Source: JBAWAP01 sp049589355 (GTDB lineage Bacteria > Chloroflexota > Anaerolineae > VGOG01). From it: a stretch of DNA of 6,068 bases. A program made the translations under genes and the position numbers. Numbering within the stretch: position 1 is the stretch's first letter; the number at the start of each line of letters is the position of its first letter. Shown piece by piece: positions 1 to 5,631 of this stretch. Where the stretch lies: assembly GCA_049589355.1 (NCBI GenBank), contig JBAWAP010000183.1, positions 1-6,068 of the forward strand. The letters are read 5' to 3'. The notes under the pieces were generated by a model, which made no database searches, was not told where the DNA came from, and saw only the letters and a program-made list of their open reading frames with translations.

Positions 1-38
1 TCGCTGCGCTCAGAGCTTGCCCTGAACGAAGTGAAGGG
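1..38. repeat. Imperfect palindromic repeat, copy A (may be cut by window edge)
   Basis: The first bases form an imperfect inverted repeat: TCGCTGCGCTCAG (1-13) against CTGAACGAAGTGA (22-34), with about 10 of 13 positions pairing around an AGCTTGCC-type centre. The GAGCTTG...TGA.CG core is shared with the cluster at 3155-3256. The element ends exactly where the GTG-started reading frame begins. Repeats with TTCG, CTCAG and CGAAG arms are common between genes in many environmental bacterial genomes; that is general knowledge, and this copy was not matched to a database family. Confidence 0.6.
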
Positions 39-437
39 GTGACAACATGGGCTGAACAGTTACAGACAAAACACCTGTTCAGGCGCGCTGGCGCAATAGC
101 CGTTCCTGCCTTCATAGTCATCATCGCAACCCTGGCCGTATTGGACATCAGGGTGGTCTTCGAGCCGCCCTTGCTGCTTCCCATCCTTAACACAGTCTTC
201 CTGTCCGCCATACCTCTTGCCGTGGCCTACATCGCAGCGAGGACCTATCTGGTAAATGATTCACTTGGCTTTCTCCTGCTAGGCTGCGGGATGCTGGTGT
301 GGGGCTCTGGGGGTCTGATTGCTGGCTGGCTGATAACCCCCCCAGGCGGACAGATTGATGTACAAGCAGAAACAAGGCAACCATTTGAATCCACCCCATA
401 TGAGATCATAAAGGAAATGCAGGTGGCCGGAGCCTGA
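39..437 (+). CDS. Truncated membrane-sensor N-terminus (three-helix protein, likely kinase remnant)
   Basis: The 132-aa product has three strong hydrophobic segments, at about residues 17-37, 45-67 and 75-98, and then a polar tail of about 30 residues with no recognisable domain. The stretch from PPLLLPILNT to GGLIAGWL resembles the membrane N-terminus found on PAS-containing sensor histidine kinases, where PAS, HisKA and HATPase domains would normally follow. None follow here, and the other two frames after residue 103 also show no kinase sequence. Resemblance stops near TPPGG, just after a run of seven C (337-343). The start is GTG with only GAAGGG close upstream, and the frame is open to the window edge, so the true start may lie further left. 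Most likely this is a 3'-truncated gene; a small standalone membrane protein is less likely. Confidence 0.55.
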   Translation: MTTWAEQLQTKHLFRRAGAIAVPAFIVIIATLAVLDIRVVFEPPLLLPILNTVFLSAIPLAVAYIAARTYLVNDSLGFLLLGCGMLVWGSGGLIAGWLITPPGGQIDVQAETRQPFESTPYEIIKEMQVAGA

Positions 438-506
438 CCTGGCGCACATAAAGCCGCGGCACATGAATCCTTCCGATGAGATTATTAGTGGCCTCTTGAG
501 ACTTGG

Positions 507-521
507 CAAGCAAGTTGCTTG
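507..521. promoter_or_regulatory. Perfect 7-bp dyad upstream of the HD-GYP gene
   Basis: CAAGCAA (507-513) and TTGCTTG (515-521) are exact inverted repeats around a single G. A further outer pair, GCCTC (491-495) and GAGGC (521-525), partly overlaps the right arm. The dyad ends four bases before the ribosome binding site of the HD-GYP gene. It could be an operator for a dimeric repressor or an RNA stem that limits access to the ribosome site. No convincing -35/-10 pair was found nearby, so its role is inference. Confidence 0.35.
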
Positions 522-525
522 AGGC

Positions 526-531
526 AAGGAG
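526..531 (+). promoter_or_regulatory. Ribosome binding site fixing the HD-GYP start
   Basis: AAGGAG lies seven bases before ATG 539. It favours that start over the TTG at 503, which has no comparable site upstream and would add 12 polar residues in front of the first membrane helix. Confidence 0.75.
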
Positions 532-538
532 ATGTGAA

Positions 539-3154
539 ATGTACTGGGGTATCTCGATTGCCATCCCTTTGATCGCTTTAACGTGCTATGGAGCTCTATT
601 ATTCATCACTGCCAGGCAGGGCCTCGAAAGGACAGTGAACCGTTTCTTCGCTCTATATCTTCTGAGCATGCTCGTCTGGAGCTTCGGCACTTTCATGATG
701 CGTGTTGCTGCTGACGATGTGCTTTTCTGGAACAAAGTCATGCTTGGTGGATTGATGGGGATGCCCCTTGCTTTCTTTGGCTTCGTGCGAGTCTTCTTGA
801 TGATAAAAGGGCAAAGACGATGGCTATACTTAGGCTTGCTGTTGTACACTATTCTCTTGATCGCTAATGGCATGGGATACGTGTCGGAATATGTTCATAT
901 GTTGGAAGAGGGGGTAGTGGAGTTCCGGTTTGGGCCGGCGGTTCCTGTGCTTGGTGTCTACTTCGTGTTCTTGCTTGCCTTTTCCGCGCTGAACCTGATG
1001 CGAGGGTATAGAAGGGCAAGGGATTCTGTGCAAAGTAACAGGATAAGATACGCCCTATTAGGATTAAGCGCGATTGTGCTGGGAAGCATCACCAACCTGG
1101 TCCCTGCTTTAGGGGGCTATCCCATTGACATCGCTGCCAACGTGGTGAACGCTTGCCTCATTGCCTATGCCATCTTCCGTTACCAACTCTTGGAGATCAC
1201 CGTTGTCTTCCGCAGGGGCCTGCTCTACTCGGTACCTATGACCATGATCGGCATCTTTTACTTCATCGCAATCTCCCTTGCGGTGCAGGTCTTTCATGTT
1301 TTCGTAGGCTACCAGATATTCATTCTCTCCTTTCTAATAGCAGTGGTCACCGCGGTGGTCGCTCAGCCGCTGTGGGATAGCGCTCAACTGTGGATTGATA
1401 AGCTCTTCTTCCGCGAAAAATACGATGCCTACTTGATGCTTCAGAAGCTCAGCCGGGAAGTGGCTTCCATCATCCACCTCGAGGACTTGCTGAACATGGT
1501 CCTGGAGGAGTTGGCGGCGAGGATGCATATCGCAGGCATAGGCGCCTACTTAAAAGGGGGGATGGGAGACTTCCGCCTGGCGGCGCAGACAGGACGCTAC
1601 AAGAACCCCGCCCATCTGAGCTTGGGGAAAGACCACCCTGTGGTACACTGGCTGGTGCGGAAAGGGGATGTTCTGACCAGACACGAGATAGGCGTGCTTC
1701 CGCATTTCCAAGCCCTTTGGGGCGAGGAGACGGAGGAGCTGGAGAGGCTGGGGTTGGAACTCTTCGTCCCCCTGAAGGCCAAGGGCGAGCTGGTGGGGAT
1801 CCTCGCTGTGGGCCGAAAACTCTCGGACGAGGCTTACTCGCAGGACGATCAACTCACTCTGAGCGCGCTGGCGAACCAAACGGCGGTGGCCATCGAGAAC
1901 GCCCGGCTGTATGAGGAGGCGCAGCAAGAAATCAGGAACCGCAAGCGGGTGGAGGAGGAGATCAAGGAGCGCAACCGTGAGCTGGCTGCCCTCAACGCCA
2001 TTGCCACAACCATGATGCAAAGCGCCTTGGACTTGGATGAGGTGCTACAACGAACGGCCGATGGCGTTGTGGAGGGGCTCGGTTGTAATACGGCATCTAT
2101 TTTCTTGCTGGATAAAGAAGAGGAAATTTTCAAGGGCGGTGCGGTCTCCACAAAGGACAAGATGCTGGAAAGGATGAATGCCGTAATCGGGTTTCCACTG
2201 CTCCAAATCAAGATTCCAGCGAGAAGGGATTTTAACGAGGCTATGAGCAACCTCTTGGATGGTCGGCCAACTATCAAACACGATTTCTACGAGCTGGTGA
2301 GACCTCTGTGGAGCAAGCCGGTTGCTTATGCCATGCAAAGGCTTCTGGACTCCAGGACGTTCTTCACCATGCCATTGGTGGCAAGGGGGAAGACGGTGGG
2401 TGGCATTGTCGCTTCAACCCGAGAGGAGCTAGGTGAGGGAGAGACAGAGAAGCTTATGACCTTCGCCAACCAGGCAGCTATCGCTATTGAGAACGCGCGG
2501 CTGTATGAAACGGCTCAGCGAGAGCTGGCTGAGCGTAAGCGGGCACAGGAAGAACTTCGACAAAGTTACGTGAATCTACAAAAAGCCTTGGAAGGAACGG
2601 TCAATGTCCTGGTATCAGCCATCGAAATGAGGGATCCCTATACAGGCGGTCATCAACGGCGGGTAACCCAACTGGCCTGTGCCATCGCCGAAGAGATGGG
2701 CTTTTCAGAGGAGCAGATCGAGGGAGTCCGTATGGCCGGGCTGATTCATGATGTCGGGAAGATCAATGTGCCCGCTGAGATTCTCAGTAAGCCCGGTCAG
2801 TTAACCGAACTCGAATTCGGTCTCATCAAGATGCACCCCCAAATTGGTTACGATGTATTGAAGGCGATAGAATTCCCCTGGCCGCTGGCCCAAATCGTGC
2901 TGCAACATCACGAAAGGATGGACGGGTCTGGTTATCCTCAAGGTCTATCGGGTGAGGAGATTATGCTGGAAGCAAGGATCCTTGCTGTAGCTGATGTGGT
3001 TGAGGCCATGGCCTCTCACCGTCCTTACCGGCCGTCTCGCGGGATAGATCTGGCCTTAGAGGAAATCTCACAGAATAGGGGTGTCCTTTATGATCCTGAG
3101 GTAGTAGATGTTTGCTTGAAGCTTTTCACCGAGAAAGGATTTAAGTTAGAGTAA
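539..3154 (+). CDS. 7TM-type membrane sensor, GAF-GAF-HD-GYP cyclic-di-GMP phosphodiesterase
   Basis: This 871-aa protein is predicted to sit in the inner membrane and hydrolyse cyclic-di-GMP (some HD-GYP proteins cleave cGAMP instead). About nine hydrophobic helices fill residues 3-278. The first seven, followed by YQLLEITVVFRRGL, match the 7TM sensor module usual on histidine kinases. GAF 1 spans about 303-458 and GAF 2 about 481-658; each ends in an AIENARLYE.AQ-type helix leading to a charged coiled coil (RKR..EEE). The HD-GYP domain fills about 685-871. Visible catalytic residues are H705, the HD pair H737-D738 in HDVGK, H766, H790-H791, the GYP motif in HHERMDGSGYP (790-800), and D819. 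The position that supplies an extra glutamate in trinuclear-iron HD-GYPs appears to be Tyr701, which suggests a binuclear site; that alignment is from memory. Start chosen from AAGGAG at 526-531. The domain fold is certain; the signal sensed is unknown. Confidence 0.93.
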   Translation: MYWGISIAIPLIALTCYGALLFITARQGLERTVNRFFALYLLSMLVWSFGTFMMRVAADDVLFWNKVMLGGLMGMPLAFFGFVRVFLMIKGQRRWLYLGLLLYTILLIANGMGYVSEYVHMLEEGVVEFRFGPAVPVLGVYFVFLLAFSALNLMRGYRRARDSVQSNRIRYALLGLSAIVLGSITNLVPALGGYPIDIAANVVNACLIAYAIFRYQLLEITVVFRRGLLYSVPMTMIGIFYFIAISLAVQVFHVFVGYQIFILSFLIAVVTAVVAQPLWDSAQLWIDKLFFREKYDAYLMLQKLSREVASIIHLEDLLNMVLEELAARMHIAGIGAYLKGGMGDFRLAAQTGRYKNPAHLSLGKDHPVVHWLVRKGDVLTRHEIGVLPHFQALWGEETEELERLGLELFVPLKAKGELVGILAVGRKLSDEAYSQDDQLTLSALANQTAVAIENARLYEEAQQEIRNRKRVEEEIKERNRELAALNAIATTMMQSALDLDEVLQRTADGVVEGLGCNTASIFLLDKEEEIFKGGAVSTKDKMLERMNAVIGFPLLQIKIPARRDFNEAMSNLLDGRPTIKHDFYELVRPLWSKPVAYAMQRLLDSRTFFTMPLVARGKTVGGIVASTREELGEGETEKLMTFANQAAIAIENARLYETAQRELAERKRAQEELRQSYVNLQKALEGTVNVLVSAIEMRDPYTGGHQRRVTQLACAIAEEMGFSEEQIEGVRMAGLIHDVGKINVPAEILSKPGQLTELEFGLIKMHPQIGYDVLKAIEFPWPLAQIVLQHHERMDGSGYPQGLSGEEIMLEARILAVADVVEAMASHRPYRPSRGIDLALEEISQNRGVLYDPEVVDVCLKLFTEKGFKLE

Positions 3155-3256
3155 GAGCTTGTATTGAGCGGCTCGACTGAGGACTTCGGCTGAGCTCAGT
3201 CGAAGCCCTCGCCGAAGTCCTGTCGAAGTGCTTGCACTGAGCCTGTCGAAGTGACG
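3155..3256. repeat. Nested palindromic repeat cluster, copy B
   Basis: Several exact inverted repeats overlap here. GGACTTCGGC (3181-3190) pairs with GCCGAAGTCC (3211-3220). TCGACTGAG (3173-3181) pairs with CTCAGTCGA (3195-3203). TGAGCTCA (3191-3198) is itself palindromic and sits at the centre of a near-perfect 22-bp palindrome at 3184-3205. A 12-bp direct repeat, CCTGTCGAAGTG, occurs at 3219-3230 and 3242-3253, giving a 23-bp period. The left end, GAGCTTGTATTGAGCG, resembles copy A. The pairings are mutually exclusive, as expected from repeated insertion of one element family. The cluster begins directly after the HD-GYP stop codon, so it may also end or stabilise that transcript. Confidence 0.8.
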
Positions 3257-3273
3257 GTGACATTGCGAGATGG

Positions 3274-3396
3274 AATTTGAGCAAGGTCTTCGAGCCGCTA
3301 TTCGCCACCAAGGGGATTGGGCTGCGGTTGGCGCTCAGCAAAAAGATCATTGAGGCCCATGGCGGTAGCATCTACGGTGAGGCTGTGCATGGGCAG
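3274..3396 (+). pseudogene. C-terminal remnant of a histidine kinase ATPase domain
   Basis: Translated in the frame starting at 3274, this stretch reads NLSKVFEPLFATK, then GIGLRLALSKKIIEAHGGSI, then YGEAVHGQ. It corresponds to the F box and G2 box of a HATPase_c domain. The N box, G1 box, phosphoacceptor histidine and any start codon are missing: the frame upstream enters the repeat cluster and meets a TGA at 3238. The usual GLGLAVSK motif has decayed to GLRLALSK. Downstream the frame runs on out of register into the next gene and stops at 3442-3444. This is the dead tail of a kinase that once preceded the hybrid kinase gene. It may be from the same lost gene as the fragment at 39-437, but no sequence link shows that. 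Confidence 0.8.
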
Positions 3397-3412
3397 AGGA
3401 GAGGAAGAGTAG

Positions 3413-5023
3413 ATGGACGAGAAGGAAATCATCCTCATTGTTGATGACGATGAGAGCACCCGTAGAAGCCTGAGGCTTATCTTTGAAAAGATGGGCTATG
3501 AGACGGAGACGGCTGGGACGGGACGAGAGGCCCTAGAGAAGGCGCAGGTGAGGTTCTTCAATACGGCTCTCCTGGATATCAAGCTGCCCGACATGGAAGG
3601 GATAGAGCTGTTAGCGCCCTTGAAGGAAATGTACCCCGACATGGTGGTGATCATGATCACCGCCTATGCCTCTCTGGAAACGGCAGTGCGGGCCCTGAAC
3701 GAGGGGGCATCGGCCTACATCATCAAGCCCTTGAACATGGATGAGGTGTTGACTATGGTCAGGGATGTCCTGGAAAAACAGCGCTTGGTGATGGAGAACA
3801 GGGCGCTGTTCCAGGAGGCTCAGCGAGAACTAATTGCGCGCAAGCGGGCGGAGGAGGAGCTCAAGGAGCTCCTGAAGAAGATCGAGCGGGCAAAGCAGGA
3901 ATGGGAGTACACGGCCGATTCGCTCCCGGACCTTGTTTGCCTGGTAGACCATCAAGGGCGCATCATCCGGGCAAACCGGATTGTGGAGACCTGGAACCTG
4001 GCGCGGGTTGTGGACGTGAAGGGCCGGGAGTTCCATGAGCTTCTCCACCCTGGCTGTGCAGGTTGTTCCTGTTATCTTGACTCCTTCTGGGAAGGAGCGT
4101 GGGGGGAGGCGATGCAGGGTCAGCCTGCCCAATGCGAAGCCTATGACGAGGTCTTGAAGCGTCACGTGCTCGTGCGGGTGCAACCGTGGAAGGATCGGGG
4201 GAAGGGGATGGCCCTCGGTTCCACAGTGGTCGTTATGCAGGACATCACCGAGCGCAAGCGGATGGAGGAGGAACTGCGGAAGGCGTACAGCGACCTGCGG
4301 GACAGCCAGGCGAAGCTCATTCAGTCGGAGAAGCTGGCGGCCACAGGTCGTCTGGCAGCCAGCGTGGCCCACGAGATCGGCAACCCCCTGCAAGGCATCA
4401 GCAATTACTTGTCCGCGATCTCCCAGCAGGTGGCCGAAGAGGGCCCCCTGCATGAGGACCTGGAGATGGTGAGGCTGGGCTTCGAGCGGATCTCGGAAAT
4501 CGTCCGCAGGCTACGAGCCTTCTATCGCCCCGCAGAAGAGGGGATGGAGCCCACCGACATCAACGGGGTGGTGAAGCGGGTCCTGGCCCTGCTGGGCCAC
4601 CAACTCTCGTTGGGGAAAGTAGAGGTGAAAACGGAGTTGGCAGGGCAGGAGCTGCCGGTTCTCGGATCGGCAGGCCAGTTGGAACAGGTGCTGGTCAACC
4701 TGGTTGTGAACGCCCAGGAGGCCATGACTTCGCCGAGCTCAGTCGAGGCGCCTCGAGGCGGGGAGTTGACGGTGAGGACAGCCCTGCGCGAGGACATGGT
4801 TCAGCTTCAGGTGTCGGACACGGGGCAGGGAATGGGCGAGGAGGAGATGAGCGGGCTGTTCGAGCCCTTCCACAGTGGGAAAGAGGCCAAGGGATTGGGA
4901 CTGGGGCTGTGGATCTCCCAGAATATCATCGAGGCCCATGACGGCCTCATCGAAGTGGAGAGTCAGGTGGGCCAGGGGACCACCTTCACTGTCAGCCTGC
5001 CAGCGTATCAAGGAGAAAGATAG
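3413..5023 (+). CDS. Hybrid histidine kinase: REC-PAS-HisKA-HATPase_c
   Basis: The 536-aa protein has no membrane helix and is predicted cytoplasmic. A receiver domain (1-125) carries the acidic pocket D11-D12, phosphoacceptor D55 in LLDIKLPD, T83 and K105 in IIKPL. A coiled coil (128-165) leads to a PAS domain (about 166-280) with an unusual HPGCAGCSC cluster (C215, C218, C220). A second linker (ITERKRMEEEL) precedes HisKA with phosphoacceptor H320 in AHEIGNP. The ATPase domain has the N box at N433, G1 at D469-G473 (DTGQG), the F box LFEPF, and G2 KGLGLGLW. Residues 439-448 form an extra loop encoded by an inserted repeat. The ATG follows purine-rich GAGGAAGAG with good spacing. With an N-terminal receiver, it may be a phosphorelay intermediate controlled by another kinase. 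No output regulator lies nearby. Kinase motifs look intact. Confidence 0.95.
   Translation: MDEKEIILIVDDDESTRRSLRLIFEKMGYETETAGTGREALEKAQVRFFNTALLDIKLPDMEGIELLAPLKEMYPDMVVIMITAYASLETAVRALNEGASAYIIKPLNMDEVLTMVRDVLEKQRLVMENRALFQEAQRELIARKRAEEELKELLKKIERAKQEWEYTADSLPDLVCLVDHQGRIIRANRIVETWNLARVVDVKGREFHELLHPGCAGCSCYLDSFWEGAWGEAMQGQPAQCEAYDEVLKRHVLVRVQPWKDRGKGMALGSTVVVMQDITERKRMEEELRKAYSDLRDSQAKLIQSEKLAATGRLAASVAHEIGNPLQGISNYLSAISQQVAEEGPLHEDLEMVRLGFERISEIVRRLRAFYRPAEEGMEPTDINGVVKRVLALLGHQLSLGKVEVKTELAGQELPVLGSAGQLEQVLVNLVVNAQEAMTSPSSVEAPRGGELTVRTALREDMVQLQVSDTGQGMGEEEMSGLFEPFHSGKEAKGLGLGLWISQNIIEAHDGLIEVESQVGQGTTFTVSLPAYQGER
4726..4760. repeat. Palindromic repeat copy C inserted in frame within the kinase gene
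   Basis: GACTTCG (4726-4732) and GAGCTCAGTCGA (4735-4746) match 3182-3188 and 3192-3203 of the intergenic cluster, allowing a one-base gap and a substitution between them. The right part contains two overlapping perfect palindromes, 14 bp at 4743-4756 and 12 bp at 4749-4760. In the protein it encodes about TSPSSVEAPR between NAQEAM and GGELTV, where histidine kinases usually have only about two residues. The net insertion is therefore about 24 bases and keeps the frame. Confidence 0.75.
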
Positions 5024-5049
5024 AGAGGGGCCGAGGATTAGAAATCCCC

Positions 5050-5115
5050 GTCTGAAGTTGAAAAGCGCCCTCAGGCGCTGAAATTAGGCCCTGAGAGGCC
5101 TTCTCAGTTTCAGAC
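5050..5115. repeat. Compact structured element with outer stem and two hairpins
   Basis: GTCTGAA (5050-5056) pairs exactly with TTCAGAC (5109-5115). Inside are a hairpin AGCGCC/GGCGCT (5064-5069, 5074-5079, four-base loop) and a hairpin CTGAGA/TCTCAG (5091-5096, 5102-5107, five-base loop). Together they allow a three-way junction. Two competing pairings exist: AGGCC/GGCCT (5086-5090, 5097-5101) and CTCAGG/CCTGAG (5070-5075, 5090-5095). It lies between convergent genes, and its right arm overlaps the end of the truncated toxin gene. It differs in sequence from the TTCG/CTCAG repeats. It may be a mobile palindromic element, a transcript-end structure, or both. Confidence 0.6.
5061..5079 (-). 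terminator. Possible weak intrinsic terminator for the minus-strand operon
   Basis: Read on the minus strand, the 6-bp stem AGCGCC-TGAG-GGCGCT is followed directly by TTTTC, a short U-tract. It sits about 30 bases past the end of the truncated toxin gene. In the plus direction no T-run follows either hairpin, so evidence for ending the kinase transcript is weaker. Confidence 0.45.
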
Positions 5116-5244
5116 GTCGAATTCCATTCGGCGGGCTACTGATATGGCTATGACTTCGGGGCCAACAGCAGCCAAGTGATCGCGGACAGAGGCGTAGCCG
5201 CGCAGCCAGAAGACACAGGTGTCGGTGTCCAACAGGAACTTCAT
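5110..5244 (-). pseudogene. vapC: Truncated VapC-like PIN-domain toxin
   Basis: The 44-codon frame starts MKFLLDTDTCVFWLRG and continues through VRDHLAAVGPEVIAISV, the typical N-terminus of a VapC-type PIN ribonuclease of about 130 residues. The first metal-binding aspartate (D6, in LLDTD) is present. Resemblance ends near residue 37, and the remaining acidic residues of the active site are absent, so it should not be a nuclease. Its ATG overlaps the antitoxin stop as ATGA, showing the original translational coupling. The last codons and the TGA (5110-5112) fall in the right arm of the structured element at 5050-5115. No trace of the missing two thirds is seen between there and the kinase gene, so that part was lost rather than merely displaced. 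Confidence 0.8.
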
Positions 5245-5492
5245 AGCGCTGGCGGCTCCGTTCTGGAGCGGCGGGCCTCGTGAATGTCCTGCAGTGTCTC
5301 CTCTACAGGTCGCTCGTCTTGCCAGGCCCCGAAGGAGGCCCAAAAACGAGCCGGGTCTGGTGGGGACGTAACTTTCTGATCGGCGGGCTCTATGAAGGTA
5401 ACCAGGACACGGTAAGGCCCTTGAACCGGCGCCAATTCCAGCAACCGGATTTGCTTTCCGTCATAGATGGCTGGCACAGATATCAGAGACAT
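5241..5492 (-). CDS. Antitoxin-like protein paired with a VapC-type toxin
   Basis: The 83-aa product starts MSLISVPAIYDGKQIRLLE and continues through PVQGPYRVLVTFIEP. I recognise this as a small antitoxin-like family often found directly ahead of PIN toxins. The N-terminal half looks beta-rich. The C-terminal part, with ERPVEETLQDIHEARRSR, looks helical and would be the usual toxin-binding tail. The length appears full. ATG 5492 is chosen because AAGGAG (plus-strand 5499-5504) lies six bases upstream; a TTG two codons earlier overlaps that spacing. The stop overlaps the toxin ATG by four bases. Such antitoxins normally neutralise the toxin and often repress their own promoter. Here the toxin is broken, so the gene is effectively orphaned unless it acts on a toxin encoded elsewhere. 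Exact antitoxin family not assigned. Confidence 0.75.
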   Translation of the reverse strand: MSLISVPAIYDGKQIRLLELAPVQGPYRVLVTFIEPADQKVTSPPDPARFWASFGAWQDERPVEETLQDIHEARRSRTEPPAL

Positions 5493-5549
5493 AGTCAACT
5501 CCTTAGGATCCAGAGTATTTCACTGTATCACAGCAACTCGCCTACAAAC

Positions 5550-5631
5550 TCAAAGGTGGTGAGCAATGAACTCTTCCCAGGGTCTAGTGAACTGCATAGA
5601 TCACCATGTAATCGGGGTCTTCGATGTAGCT
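5550..5631 (-). pseudogene. Possible coding debris between the stub and the antitoxin gene
   Basis: On the minus strand the frame from 5631 reads SYIEDPDYMVIYAVH and stops at TAG (5586-5584). Shifting frame by one at that point gives TRPWEEFIAHHL and a TGA at 5552-5550. Both pieces look protein-like in composition, and together they would form a plausible C-terminal end broken by one frameshift. I do not recognise the family. The rest of this short stretch shows no clear promoter for the antitoxin gene. Confidence 0.25.

Noticed and set aside
337..343. Simple frameshift at the C7 run hiding a full-length kinase
   Set aside because: Neither of the other two frames after the run shows PAS, HisKA or other kinase sequence, and both stop within about 70 bases. 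A larger deletion or rearrangement fits better than a one-base error.
503..538. TTG 503 as start of the HD-GYP gene
   Set aside because: There is no ribosome site before it, and the dyad and the AAGGAG site would then lie inside the coding region. ATG 539 is well spaced from AAGGAG and starts directly before the first membrane helix.
1550..2020. A 156-codon minus-strand open frame opposite the GAF region
   Set aside because: It is antisense to GAF 1 and its linker, with low-complexity Leu/His/Arg composition and no ribosome site. It is a shadow frame.
3219..3253. CRISPR-like repeat-spacer unit
   Set aside because: There are only two 12-bp direct repeats with an 11-bp gap, inside a palindromic cluster, with no cas gene. 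Too short and too few for an array.
3830..4453. A 207-codon minus-strand open frame opposite the hybrid kinase
   Set aside because: It lies wholly antisense to a kinase with clear catalytic motifs, and its translation is rich in Leu, His and Arg with no recognisable domain. It is a shadow of the GC-rich coding strand.
3413..5023. A complete two-gene phosphorelay with the HD-GYP protein as direct receiver target
   Set aside because: The HD-GYP protein has no receiver domain and no phosphotransfer histidine is visible, so direct phosphotransfer between the two products is not supported. Only shared neighbourhood is seen.
5050..5115. Integron attC site or tRNA-like gene
   Set aside because: The GTTRRRY and RYYYAAC core boxes of attC are not both present, and no integrase or cassette array is seen. 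The fold lacks an anticodon arm, T-loop GTTCRA and acceptor end, so tRNA is also excluded.
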